Numbered from the stretch's first letter, positions 1 to 7,229 are shown. The stretch is 10,950 nucleotides of DNA from JBJXGC01 sp046154545 (GCA_046154545.1 JBJXGC010000307.1:1-10950), one strand, 5' to 3'. The notes: generated by a model not told the origin, from the sequence alone. Translations and numbers: made by a program.

Positions 1-132
1 CGCTACTGGCTCTCGCGGCCGCCCGAAGAACGGCTCGCGATGGTGCAGGAACTGCGAGCGGAGTACCACGGGTGGGACGATGGAGTTGGACCGAGACTTC
101 AAAGAGTTTATCGCGTGCTGCGTCGCGTGTGA
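1..132 (+). CDS. C-terminal part of a small hypothetical protein (5' end outside window)
   Basis: Frame 1 is open from base 1 to a TGA at 130-132 and gives 43 residues. It begins RYWLSRPPEERL and ends RLQRVYRVLRRV. The pattern of an aromatic-Trp-Leu start, a PPEER turn, an LR-x-x-Y-x-G stretch and a closing RLQRV-x-RV is, from memory, that of short (roughly 80-110 residue) uncharacterised proteins found in many bacteria, often beside a nucleotidyltransferase-like gene and sometimes suspected to be antitoxin-like. I cannot confirm that family here. The piece is rich in Arg and Glu and shows no membrane segment. No partner gene follows: only 74 bases separate its stop from the end of the convergent clpX. 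Any partner must lie to the left, outside the window. Confidence is good that it is coding and low for any function. Confidence 0.6.
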   Translation, partial: RYWLSRPPEERLAMVQELRAEYHGWDDGVGPRLQRVYRVLRRV

Positions 133-156
133 GGTGCGGTTCGCCGGACAAAGTGA

Positions 157-178
157 GGGGCCGAGTTTCCTCGGCCCC
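157..178 (-). terminator. Hairpin terminator after clpX, between convergent genes
   Basis: A perfect 9-bp stem (GGGGCCGAG / CTCGGCCCC) closes a 4-base loop. Read on the minus strand the loop is GAAA, a stable GNRA tetraloop, and the stem is followed by TCACTTTGT, a short T-rich stretch. It lies 28 bases past the clpX stop. On the plus strand it lies 24 bases past the stop of the small gene but lacks a following T-run. It is therefore best read as the end of the tig-clpP-clpX transcript, possibly also stopping read-through from the other side. Confidence 0.75.
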
Positions 179-206
179 ACTCGACACGAACCTGGCTGGC
201 CGGAGG

Positions 207-1523
207 TCAGGCGCTTTCGCCCCGCACTTCGGCCTCGGGGGCATCGATATCGACCGCCTGCCCGCCGCGGGTGAGCAGCAGCGGACGCTGATGCTTGGTC
301 ACGGTCTCGGCGCTGACGACGCACTTGCGGACGTCGGTCCGGCCGGGGATTTCGTACATGACCTCCATGAGGGTGTCCTCAAGGACGGTGCGGAGGCCGC
401 GGGCGCCGGTCTTCAGGGTGATAGCCTTGTTCGCCACGGCCTTGAGGGCGTCGTCCGTGAAGACGAGTTCGACGCCGTCCATCGAGAAGTAGCGCTGGTA
501 CTGCTTGATGAGGGCGTTCTTCGGTTCCGTGAGGATGCTCACGAGCGTGTTCTCGTCGAGTGACGAGAGGCCGACGACCATCGGCAGGCGGCCGACGAAC
601 TCGGGGATGAGCCCGAACTCGAGGAGGTCGTCGTGAGTGACGTGGGTGAGCAGCTCGTCCTGGCGCCTGGAGCCGCGGAAGCTCTTGTCGGCGGTGAAGC
701 CGATGCGGACATGGTCGCGCGTGAGGCGCTTTTCAATGTGGTTGTCGAGGCCTTCGAAGGCGCCGCCACAGATGAAGAGGATGTTCTGCGTGTTGATCTG
801 GAGGAAGTCCTGGTGCGGGTGCTTACGGCCGCCCTGGGGCGGGACGTTCGCGACGCAGCCCTCGATGATCTTGAGGAGGGCCTGCTGGACGCCTTCGCCC
901 GAGACGTCGCGGGTGATGCTGGGGTTGTCGCCTTTGCGTGCGATCTTGTCGATCTCGTCGATGTAGATGATCCCGCGCTCGGCCTTGGCGATATCGAAGT
1001 CGGCCGCCTGGATGAGGTGGAGGAGGATGTTCTCCACGTCCTCACCGACGTACCCGGCCTCGGTGAGGGCCGTCGCGTCGGCGACGGAGAAGGGCACGTC
1101 GAGCATCTTTGCGAGCGTCTTGGCGAGGAAGGTCTTGCCGGTCCCGGTAGGGCCGACGAGGAGGACGTTGGCCTTTTCGAGTTCGATCTCGTCACCGGCG
1201 GTTTGGCCGATGCGCTTGTAATGGTTATAGACGGCGACCGAGAGAACCTTCTTGGCCTGCTCCTGGCCAATCACGTACTCGCTCAGGTGCTCGGCGATGA
1301 ACTTGGGCGGCGGGATCCGGGCGGCGGTGCTGCCAGGACCTTTCGCCGTGGCCGGCGTTGTGTGCGTGCCCGACTCTTCGTCGATGATTTCGCGGCAGAG
1401 ATCGACGCATTCGTCGCAGATATAGACCGCGCCCGGCCCGGCGATGAGCCGGCGGACCTGGTCCTGGTTCTTGCCGCAGAACGAGCAGTGATATTGCACC
1501 CGGTTGGTTCGATTTCCGGCCAA
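207..1523 (-). CDS. clpX: ATP-dependent Clp protease, ATP-binding subunit ClpX
   Basis: AAA+ unfoldase (438 residues) that recognises tagged or damaged proteins, unfolds them with ATP and threads them into ClpP in the cytoplasm. The N-terminal zinc-binding domain has four cysteines (C13, C16, C36, C39). The AAA+ core has Walker A GPTGTGKT (124-131), pore loop GYVGED (157-162), Walker B ending in D189-E190, the pore-2/box region from R196, an RKH loop at 233-235, the ClpP-docking IGF loop (274-276), a likely arginine finger R312 in the FVGRLP segment, and sensor-2 GARGLR (373-378). All key residues are present and the length is normal (E. coli 424). The start codon is TTG, chosen because the protein aligns from its first residues and GGGGAGGAG sits 6 bases upstream. 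It follows clpP by 19 bases and is the last gene of the tig-clpP-clpX unit. Confidence 0.97.
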   Translation of the reverse strand: MAGNRTNRVQYHCSFCGKNQDQVRRLIAGPGAVYICDECVDLCREIIDEESGTHTTPATAKGPGSTAARIPPPKFIAEHLSEYVIGQEQAKKVLSVAVYNHYKRIGQTAGDEIELEKANVLLVGPTGTGKTFLAKTLAKMLDVPFSVADATALTEAGYVGEDVENILLHLIQAADFDIAKAERGIIYIDEIDKIARKGDNPSITRDVSGEGVQQALLKIIEGCVANVPPQGGRKHPHQDFLQINTQNILFICGGAFEGLDNHIEKRLTRDHVRIGFTADKSFRGSRRQDELLTHVTHDDLLEFGLIPEFVGRLPMVVGLSSLDENTLVSILTEPKNALIKQYQRYFSMDGVELVFTDDALKAVANKAITLKTGARGLRTVLEDTLMEVMYEIPGRTDVRKCVVSAETVTKHQRPLLLTRGGQAVDIDAPEAEVRGESA

Positions 1524-1529
1524 AGCGAT

Positions 1530-1538
1530 CTCCTCCCC
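1530..1538 (-). promoter_or_regulatory. Ribosome binding site for clpX (supports TTG start)
   Basis: GGGGAGGAG on the minus strand lies 6 bases before the TTG at 1523-1521, inside the 19-base gap after the clpP stop. No ATG in frame lies near the expected N-terminus, so this strong site decides for the TTG start. Confidence 0.8.
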
Positions 1539-1542
1539 AGGC

Positions 1543-2175
1543 TCAGCTCTTGACGGCGTCGGCGGGACGCATCAAGAGTTCGTCGACGAAGCCGTACTCC
1601 TTGGCGCCGAGGGCGTCCAGGTAGAAGTCGCGGTCGAAGTCTTTTGTTACACGCTCGACCGCCTGGCCGGTGTGCTTCGCGATGATGTTGCGGATGATCT
1701 CGTTGTTGCGAAGGATCTCCTTGGCGGCGATCTCGATGTCGGAGGCCTGTCCGCGGGCGCCACCGAGCGCCTGGTGCATGTGCACCGTCGCGTTCGGCAG
1801 GGCATAGCGCTTGCCCGGGGCGCCGGCGCAGAGAAGCACCGTCGCCATGGAGGCGGTCTGCCCGACGGCGATGGTGGACACCTTGGGCTCGATGAGCTGC
1901 ATGGTGTCGTAGATCGCCAGGCCGGCCGTGATCACCCCCCCAGGGGAGTGGATGTACATACTGATGTCGCGCTCCGGGTCCTCGCGCTGCAAAAAGAGCA
2001 GTTGCGCGACGATGAGGTTGGCAACGTGATCATCGATCGGTGTGCCCAGAAAAACGATACGCTCTTTGAGGAGAAGCGAAAAAATATCGAAGGCCCGTTC
2101 GGAACGGGGACCGCTCTCGATGACCGTGGGGATGACGGCGCGGACGAGGGGTGGGATCTGGTCGGTATAAGTCAT
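1543..2175 (-). CDS. clpP: ATP-dependent Clp protease proteolytic subunit ClpP
   Basis: Serine peptidase (210 residues, S14 family) that forms the barrel-shaped proteolytic chamber used by ClpX. The catalytic triad is visible as S109 (in GQTASM), H134 (in HMHQ) and D183 (in FDRDF). The glycines of the oxyanion region (SPGG, 77-80) are present. Two positions differ from the E. coli-type pattern: Ala111 replaces the Gly after SM, and Ala136 replaces the Pro after HQ. Both look like lineage variants rather than loss of function. The ATG overlaps the tig stop by four bases (ATGA), which implies translational coupling. GAGGAGG lies 7 bases upstream of the start, within the tail of tig. The substrate-selecting partner ClpX is encoded directly downstream. 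Confidence 0.97.
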   Translation of the reverse strand: MTYTDQIPPLVRAVIPTVIESGPRSERAFDIFSLLLKERIVFLGTPIDDHVANLIVAQLLFLQREDPERDISMYIHSPGGVITAGLAIYDTMQLIEPKVSTIAVGQTASMATVLLCAGAPGKRYALPNATVHMHQALGGARGQASDIEIAAKEILRNNEIIRNIIAKHTGQAVERVTKDFDRDFYLDALGAKEYGFVDELLMRPADAVKS

Positions 2176-3509
2176 GCGGGGGCCTCCTCGGGTTCCGGGG
2201 TAGTCTCCGCTGCGGGTGCCGCGGGAAGGTCGGGGGCTTCGCCGCCGGCGATCGCGAGCAGACGCTGAAGCGTGCGCTCACTCGTCAGGTTTCGGCGGAT
2301 TGTGGCGATCCCTTCAGGGGAGGCGAACATCTCTTTGAAGCGGCCAGCCTCTTCGCCCATGGGCTCCGAGAGTCGATCGACCTCAATTTCGACGTCTGCC
2401 GGCGTTACTTCGATCTGTTCGACCTCCGTAAGCTTTGACAGTGCCAGCGATCGTTTCAACCGTACATCAGCAACTTCCCTGAAGGTTTCGCGATAGTCAG
2501 CTTCACTGCGGCCGATCCGCTGGAGATAGTTGACATATTGTTTCTGGTCGTTGCCCATCATCTCCGAGACGATGTGGTCGATTTCGCGATCGACGAGGAC
2601 GGTGGGGTAGTCGAAGGTCGTGGCCGTGACAAGCAGTTCGAGGGCCTCACCGCGGAGGCGGTTGTCTTCCTCGGCCTGGGCCCGCTTTTCGAGATCGTCC
2701 GTAATCCGGGCGCGGAGGGCGGCGAAGGTTTCGAACTCCTCAGCGTTCACCGTTTGGGCAAGCTCGTCGTCTTCGTCGGGAAGGAGCTCTTCTTTGACCT
2801 CAATGACGGCGATGTGGAAGTTCGCGGCCTTCCCCTGGAACCGCTCCGACCGGAAATCTTCCGGTATGGGCAGTTCGATATCCTTCTCCTCGCCCTTCTT
2901 CATGCCGGTGAACGCCTCAGCGAGCCCGGGGACGAGCAGCTCGTGGTCTTTCCGGAGCGCGAATTCGGCGTCTTCGTCGCGCACGAAGTCTTCGCCTTCA
3001 ACAGTGCCCTGGACGCTCGCCGTCAGGATGTCGTCCCATTGGGCGGGCCGATCGACCGGCGAGTGGATCGCGTGGCGGCGGCGAAGGAGGAGGATCTGCT
3101 CAGCGACCGTCTCGTCTGTGACATCGACGGCTTTCTTCTCGACGCGGAGGGCGCGGTACTCGCCGAGGTCAACGGTGGGGCGGACCGGGACCGTGAAGGT
3201 GAGGCGCACCGGTTCCAGCTCCACGTTCTCGAGGGTGGGCTGGGCGATTGCCGGGACATCTTCGCTTTCGATCGCCTTGTTGTAGACGTCGGGGACGATC
3301 TTATCGAGCGCCTCGCTCATGATGCGTTCACGGCCGAGGGCCTTCTCCACCATGGGACGGGGCGCCTTCCCCGGACGGAAGCCGGGTATGCGGGCGCGCG
3401 AGGCGAGGCGCCGGTAGGCGGCCTCGAAGTGCGTATCGACCACCTCCTGATCGACCTCGATATCAAGTTGCATGCGGCTTTCAGGGAGCCGCTCAAGCGT
3501 TACCTTCAA
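2172..3509 (-). CDS. tig: Trigger factor, ribosome-bound chaperone with PPIase domain
   Basis: Cytoplasmic chaperone (445 residues from the TTG start) that docks at the ribosome exit tunnel and shields nascent chains. The ribosome-binding signature GFRPGKAP falls at residues 43-50, the same numbering as GFRKGKVP in E. coli trigger factor, which strongly supports the TTG at 3509 over the internal ATG at 3473 or any start further upstream. The FKBP-like peptidyl-prolyl isomerase domain spans roughly 155-245 (from WDDIL to the acidic ELLPDEDDEL). The C-terminal helical chaperone domain runs to about 420. The last 22 or so residues are a Pro/Ala/Glu-rich tail, probably disordered. AGGGAGGA lies 11 bases before the TTG and an extended -10 promoter lies just above it. 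It is the first gene of the tig-clpP-clpX unit and overlaps clpP by four bases. Confidence 0.95.
   Translation of the reverse strand: MKVTLERLPESRMQLDIEVDQEVVDTHFEAAYRRLASRARIPGFRPGKAPRPMVEKALGRERIMSEALDKIVPDVYNKAIESEDVPAIAQPTLENVELEPVRLTFTVPVRPTVDLGEYRALRVEKKAVDVTDETVAEQILLLRRRHAIHSPVDRPAQWDDILTASVQGTVEGEDFVRDEDAEFALRKDHELLVPGLAEAFTGMKKGEEKDIELPIPEDFRSERFQGKAANFHIAVIEVKEELLPDEDDELAQTVNAEEFETFAALRARITDDLEKRAQAEEDNRLRGEALELLVTATTFDYPTVLVDREIDHIVSEMMGNDQKQYVNYLQRIGRSEADYRETFREVADVRLKRSLALSKLTEVEQIEVTPADVEIEVDRLSEPMGEEAGRFKEMFASPEGIATIRRNLTSERTLQRLLAIAGGEAPDLPAAPAAETTPEPEEAPA
2183..2189 (-). promoter_or_regulatory. Ribosome binding site for clpP, inside the end of tig
   Basis: GAGGAGG on the minus strand ends 7 bases before the clpP ATG and lies within the last codons of tig. 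With the ATGA overlap it allows both re-initiation and independent loading of ribosomes. Confidence 0.7.
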
Positions 3510-3520
3510 AGCTGGATCTG

Positions 3521-3528
3521 TCCTCCCT
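3521..3528 (-). promoter_or_regulatory. Ribosome binding site that fixes the TTG start of tig
   Basis: AGGGAGGA on the minus strand, 11 bases before the TTG at 3509-3507. The alternative ATG at 3473 has no comparable site and would remove the first beta strand of the ribosome-binding domain. Confidence 0.75.
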
Positions 3529-3532
3529 AACG

Positions 3533-3541
3533 AGTATAGCA
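3533..3541 (-). promoter_or_regulatory. Extended -10 promoter of tig-clpP-clpX
   Basis: TGCTATACT on the minus strand matches the extended -10 form TGnTATAAT with one mismatch in the hexamer. No good -35 box is visible 16-19 bases upstream, as is usual for extended -10 promoters. Transcription would begin near 3528-3526, at the ribosome binding site itself, giving a leader of only about 17-20 bases. The promoter sits in the 79-base gap between the permease stop (3589) and tig. Confidence 0.55.
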
Positions 3542-3560
3542 AAGACGGCGCCGCAGACGG

Positions 3561-3574
3561 CAGCCAGTTGGCTG
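3561..3574 (-). terminator. Small inverted repeat after the permease operon, possible weak terminator
   Basis: On the minus strand CAGCC-AACT-GGCTG can form a 5-bp stem (6 bp with a 2-base loop). It lies about 15 bases past the stop of the last permease gene. No T-run follows, so it may not terminate. The neighbouring palindromes TGGTACCA (3573-3580) and CGGCGCCG are the only other structure seen in this gap. Confidence 0.2.
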
Positions 3575-3588
3575 GTACCAGGCCCCGG

Positions 3589-4575
3589 TTAGGGTTCGTT
3601 CGTCGCCTTCGGCTCAAGAATATCGACGAGCGCGTCTCCAAGCAGGTTCCAGGCGAGGAAGAAGAGCACGACCGGGGTTGCCGCGGCGAGAAGCAGGTGG
3701 GGGTTGTTCTGGACCGCGCGAGGGCCGGCACCATCGGCTATCAGCGTGCCGAAGCTGGCGGCAGGCGGCGAGATCCCCAGCCCCAGGAAGCTCAGCGACA
3801 CTTCGGCCAGGGCGATCCCGGCCATGGCGCCGCTAACGCCGACCCAGAAGAGCGGCATCGTGCCGGGGAGGATGTGCCGGGTGATGACGCGCCAGGTCGA
3901 GGCGCCGCTCGCTTCAGCCGCTTCGACGAAGGCCGACTCGCGGATGCCCAGCGCCTGGGCGCGCACGATCCTCGCCCCGCCGATCCAGGCGAAGGGGAGG
4001 GCCGCCCCGACGATCACGAGGAACTGGACGATCGCCCGGGCGTCGTCCGTGTTCAGGGGCGTGTTGTCGGCGAGGTCGAACGAAAACTGGGTGATCCGGG
4101 GCCGGAAGGCGGCCGTGATCGCGAGCATGAGGACGAGCGTCGGCATGCTCGCCAGGACTTCGCCCACACGCATGATGAGCGTATCGACCCAGCCGCCGCG
4201 ATACCCGGCAAGGAGTCCGAGACCGACGGAGAGGAACACCCCACCGGTAACGACGATGACGACGGTGAAGAGCACGGTCGTCCGGGCGGCGAAGAAGACA
4301 CGGGACATGAGGTCCCGGCCGAGGCGATCGGTACCGAACCAGTGGTCGGCGGAGGGACCTGCGAGGCGGTCTTCCGCCGTCAGCGGGTTCGGGCTCTTGT
4401 TCGGGTCGTAGGGGGCGACAAGGGGGGCGAAGATCCCGACAACGTAGAAGGCGAGGATGATAACGAGGGCGACACTGGCCACCTTCTTGCGGAGAAGCTG
4501 GCGGACGAAGCGAAACCGGCGCGGCTGCCGGCTGACGACGGGCGCCTGGAGGTCGAGCGCTTCAGCGATGGCCAT
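3589..4575 (-). CDS. Peptide ABC transporter permease, DppC/OppC family
   Basis: Inner-membrane subunit (328 residues) of a dipeptide/oligopeptide/nickel-type importer. A hydrophobic first helix lies at about 33-54, after a basic cytoplasmic tail (RRFRFVRQLLRKK). It is followed by the family hallmark HWFGTDRLGRDLMSRV (78-93). Further helices lie near 101-124, 133-157, 183-205, 236-268 and 293-316. The EAA loop that contacts the ATPase is at about 215-238 (AFVEAAEASGAS, then HILPG), followed by the typical SFLGLGISPP segment (262-271). All expected motifs are present and the length is normal. The ATG lies 5 bases after the stop of the partner permease, with a G-rich AAGGGGG 8 bases upstream. 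It is the last gene of the transporter unit. No ATPase gene follows. The substrate cannot be read from the permease. Confidence 0.93.
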   Translation of the reverse strand: MAIAEALDLQAPVVSRQPRRFRFVRQLLRKKVASVALVIILAFYVVGIFAPLVAPYDPNKSPNPLTAEDRLAGPSADHWFGTDRLGRDLMSRVFFAARTTVLFTVVIVVTGGVFLSVGLGLLAGYRGGWVDTLIMRVGEVLASMPTLVLMLAITAAFRPRITQFSFDLADNTPLNTDDARAIVQFLVIVGAALPFAWIGGARIVRAQALGIRESAFVEAAEASGASTWRVITRHILPGTMPLFWVGVSGAMAGIALAEVSLSFLGLGISPPAASFGTLIADGAGPRAVQNNPHLLLAAATPVVLFFLAWNLLGDALVDILEPKATNEP

Positions 4576-4580
4576 TCGCC

Positions 4581-5531
4581 CTACCCCCTTGTCCGTCCGA
4601 CCCGCACGCGCGGGTCGATGAGGCCGTACACCAGATCGACAAGGACGTTGGCAAGGACGAAGAGCGTCGAGCCGAAGAGGACGATCACGAGGATGACGTC
4701 GTAGTCGGGCGTGAGGGCGGCCTCGAAGGCCTGCTGGCCGATGCCGGGAATACCGAAGGCCTGCTCCACGAACAACGATCCGCCAGCGAGGGCAGGGAGG
4801 GTGAGCCCAACCACGGTGACCATAGGCAGGAGCGCGTTCCGGGTGATGTGGGTCATGACCACCGTGCTGTTGCGGAGGCCCTTTGCCCGGGCCGTGCGCA
4901 CATAGTCCTCACCGATCACGGAGAGGACGGAGGCGCGCATGAACCGGGCGACGCCAGCCACCCCGGGGAGGGACATGATGACGATGGGGAGGATGATGTT
5001 TGGACTCGCCAGGCCGTCGAAGGAGAGGCTCACGAACTGAAACTTAATGGCCAGGAGCCAACTGAGCAGGGGCGCCATGACGAAGACCGGGATCGCGTCC
5101 AACAGCAGCCAGAACCCGATCGTGAGCGGATCGACGAAGGTGCCGCGAGCGAGAGCCGCGTAGATCCCGATTGGGATGCCGAGCCCGAACGTGATGAGGA
5201 CGGCGACGACGTTCAGGCGGAACGAGATCCACATCTTGTCGAACACGACCTCTTTCATCGAGAAGTCCCGGTACTTGACGGAGACACCGGGGTCGCCCTG
5301 GAAGAGGTTCTGCATGTACTTGAAGTACTGGATGTGGATCGGCTCGTCGTAGCCGTACTTCTGGCGGAGCCTCGCCGCCTGCTCCTCCGTGAAGTTGGTC
5401 CCGAGGATACTATCGACGGGGCTCGTGGGGGCGAGACGAAGGATGTAGAAGACGATCACGGACACGGCGAAAAGCACCGGCACGGTCCAGAGCAACCGCC
5501 GCAGGGCGTAGCCGGTCAGCCCCGTATTCAA
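4581..5531 (-). CDS. Peptide ABC transporter permease, DppB/OppB family
   Basis: Membrane subunit (316 residues) that pairs with the DppC-type permease downstream. It opens with the family pattern ALRRLLWTVPVLFAVSVIVF (9-28, first helix), followed by LRLAPTSPVD in place of the usual LAPGDP. An extracellular stretch with YGYDEPIHIQYFKY follows, then the transport domain with helices near 104-129, 133-163, 176-197, 233-254 and 277-304. The EAA loop is at 208-233 (EDYVRTARAKG) and the FGIPGIGQ motif at 259-266. The start is a TTG, the only reasonable choice for the conserved N-terminus. It lies 9 bases after the stop of the binding-protein gene. No clear ribosome binding site is visible, so translation may depend on coupling to the upstream gene. 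Confidence 0.92.
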   Translation of the reverse strand: MNTGLTGYALRRLLWTVPVLFAVSVIVFYILRLAPTSPVDSILGTNFTEEQAARLRQKYGYDEPIHIQYFKYMQNLFQGDPGVSVKYRDFSMKEVVFDKMWISFRLNVVAVLITFGLGIPIGIYAALARGTFVDPLTIGFWLLLDAIPVFVMAPLLSWLLAIKFQFVSLSFDGLASPNIILPIVIMSLPGVAGVARFMRASVLSVIGEDYVRTARAKGLRNSTVVMTHITRNALLPMVTVVGLTLPALAGGSLFVEQAFGIPGIGQQAFEAALTPDYDVILVIVLFGSTLFVLANVLVDLVYGLIDPRVRVGRTRG

Positions 5532-5540
5532 CGCAGCCCG

Positions 5541-7229
5541 CTACTTCGCGTTCGGGTCGATTTCGACAAGGCGGTACTTTTCGACGGTCATCGCCACGTT
5601 CGGGTAGTTGATGACGCAGGGTTTCACGAGGACGTGGTTCACGGGCCAGAAGATCGGCAGGACAGACGCCTCGTCGAGGATCTTCTGTTCGGCCTCGTGA
5701 TAGAGGCCGAGGCGCGTCTCGCGGTTCGTTTCGCGGCGGGCCTGCTTCAGGAGAGCGTCCACCTCGTCGTTCTTGTACTTCGTGTAGTTGAGGGGGCTAT
5801 CGCTGGCGAAGAGCTTGCCGAGGAAGTTTTCCGGGTCCGGGTAGTCCGCCGCCCAGCCTTCGCTGGCCATCTGGAAGGTGCCGCGGCGCAGTTCGCGGAG
5901 GAACGCTGCCGTCTCGACGGCCTGGAGTTCGACCTTTACGCCAAGGACTTCCTGCCAGCCGGTCGTGATCGCCACGAGCACGTCGGGCGAACTGCCGCCG
6001 CCGCCGCTGTAGGTCATGATGATCCGCGGCATGTTCGAGGCGTAGCGCGATTCGGAGAGGAGCTGTTTCGCCTTTGCCGGGTCGTATTTGTAGGAGGAGA
6101 CGGACTCGGAATAGCCGGGCATGTCCGGGGGGAGGATGCCGTCGGCCACTTTATAGGCGTCGTAGAGCAGGACCTTGTTGATATTGTCCCGGTCGATGGC
6201 GGAGGCGAAGGCCTGGCGCACCTTCGGGTCGTCGAACGGTGCCTGCTTGGTGTTCAGCGTGAAGTAGGAGACGGCCAGTTCGTTGACTGCGCGATAGTCT
6301 TTGCTGCTGGGGGCGCTCCCGCCGGCGATCTCTTCCAGGATCTGCTGGGTCACGTTCCCGACGTGGAGTTCGTTGTTGTCGTAGCGGGTGCTGACGGAGC
6401 CGCCGGCGAGTTCGAAGACGAGCTCGTCGAGCTTGGGGGCGCCCAGGTGGTAACGGTCGTTCCGGACCAGGCGGATGACTTCCTGGGGCTTGTACTCAGC
6501 GACCTTGAAGGGGCCGGTGCCGTTCGGCTTGCGGGTCCAGTTGCGGGGGTCGTTCTCGATCTGTTTCTGGTCCACGACATAGGCGACCGGGTAGGTCAGT
6601 TCGGCGAGGAAGAAGTCCTCGGGCTCGGTCAGCGTAATTTCGATATTGAGGTCATCGATCACCTTGACGCCGCTGACCTCCTTGGCCTTGCCGTCGAGCT
6701 TCTCGGTCAGGCCCTGGATCCGGCCGAGGTAGGCCTTGGCGGTGGGAGAAGCGTTGGCGGGGTCGGCCGCGCGCTCGATGCTGTACTTCACGTCCCGCGC
6801 GGTGACGCGCGTGCTGTTGTGGAAGACGATGTTGTTCTTCAGCTTGAAGCGGTAGACCTTGCCATCGGGGGAGATGTCCCACTTCTCGGCGAGGTCAGGG
6901 ATGATCTCGAGCTTCGTGTCGAGCGTGACGAGACCGCCGAAGATCTCGACCATGTACTCGCTGGTCGCCTGGTCGCCGACCTGGATGGGGTCGAACACAC
7001 TGTTCGGCTCGCTGCCGACGAGGATGAGGCTGTTCCCCTTGCAGATGGCTGAGGCCGAGCTGTTGCCGGACCCGGGAGTGGAGGTGCGGCCGGGCTGGTC
7101 GCCGGGGCTGCTGGGGGTGCCGTTGTCGTCCCCGCCACCACCAACCGCAACGGCGATGAAGATGCCGCCGACGACGAGGATAAGGAAGGCCACGAAGCCC
7201 ATGAGCAGGGTCAGGGTCTTGTTCGACAT
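5541..7229 (-). CDS. Membrane-anchored peptide-binding protein of an ABC importer (SBP family 5)
   Basis: Extracellular receptor (562 residues) that captures the substrate, probably oligopeptides, for the two permeases downstream. An N-terminal membrane helix (about 7-30) is followed by a flexible Gly/Ser/Pro/Thr linker (31-60). There is no lipobox cysteine, so the protein appears tethered by an uncleaved helix. The family 5 fold follows: AEKWDISPDGKVYRFKLK (114-131), VTARDVKYSIERA (142-154), GTGPFKVAEY (237-246), FDDPKVRQAFASAIDRDNIN (332-351) and WAADYPDPENF (459-469). The whole protein has only two cysteines, C63 and C538, near the two ends of the folded domain, which suggests a disulfide. 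The ATG is well placed but the region before it has no strong ribosome binding site. It is the first gene of the transporter unit. Peptide specificity is inferred from the family and the neighbouring peptidases. Confidence 0.92.
   Translation of the reverse strand: MSNKTLTLLMGFVAFLILVVGGIFIAVAVGGGGDDNGTPSSPGDQPGRTSTPGSGNSSASAICKGNSLILVGSEPNSVFDPIQVGDQATSEYMVEIFGGLVTLDTKLEIIPDLAEKWDISPDGKVYRFKLKNNIVFHNSTRVTARDVKYSIERAADPANASPTAKAYLGRIQGLTEKLDGKAKEVSGVKVIDDLNIEITLTEPEDFFLAELTYPVAYVVDQKQIENDPRNWTRKPNGTGPFKVAEYKPQEVIRLVRNDRYHLGAPKLDELVFELAGGSVSTRYDNNELHVGNVTQQILEEIAGGSAPSSKDYRAVNELAVSYFTLNTKQAPFDDPKVRQAFASAIDRDNINKVLLYDAYKVADGILPPDMPGYSESVSSYKYDPAKAKQLLSESRYASNMPRIIMTYSGGGGSSPDVLVAITTGWQEVLGVKVELQAVETAAFLRELRRGTFQMASEGWAADYPDPENFLGKLFASDSPLNYTKYKNDEVDALLKQARRETNRETRLGLYHEAEQKILDEASVLPIFWPVNHVLVKPCVINYPNVAMTVEKYRLVEIDPNAK

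Noticed and set aside
633..1553. A 306-codon plus-strand open frame opposite clpX
   Set aside because: It is antisense to the AAA+ core of clpX and composed almost entirely of Asp/Glu/Val/Ala/Leu/Gly.
1543..3509. Linkage of tig, clpP and clpX as a novel operon
   Set aside because: This gene order is widespread and well known in bacteria, so only the start and overlap details are worth noting.
2538..3530. A 330-codon plus-strand open frame opposite tig
   Set aside because: It lies antisense to the PPIase and N-terminal domains of trigger factor and has no motifs of its own.
3510..3734. N-terminal extension of trigger factor in the same frame
   Set aside because: It runs through the promoter and ribosome binding site and into the end of the permease gene, and has no homology to trigger factor. 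The TTG at 3509 matches the family register.
3472..4704. A 410-codon plus-strand open frame across the permease gene
   Set aside because: It is antisense to the DppC-type permease. The product is charge-rich and repetitive without recognisable motifs.
4848..7052. A 734-codon plus-strand open frame opposite the permease and binding-protein genes
   Set aside because: It is antisense to two clearly functional genes with complete family motifs. Its translation is a low-complexity Glu/Asp/Val/Arg mixture typical of the antisense of GC-rich coding DNA.
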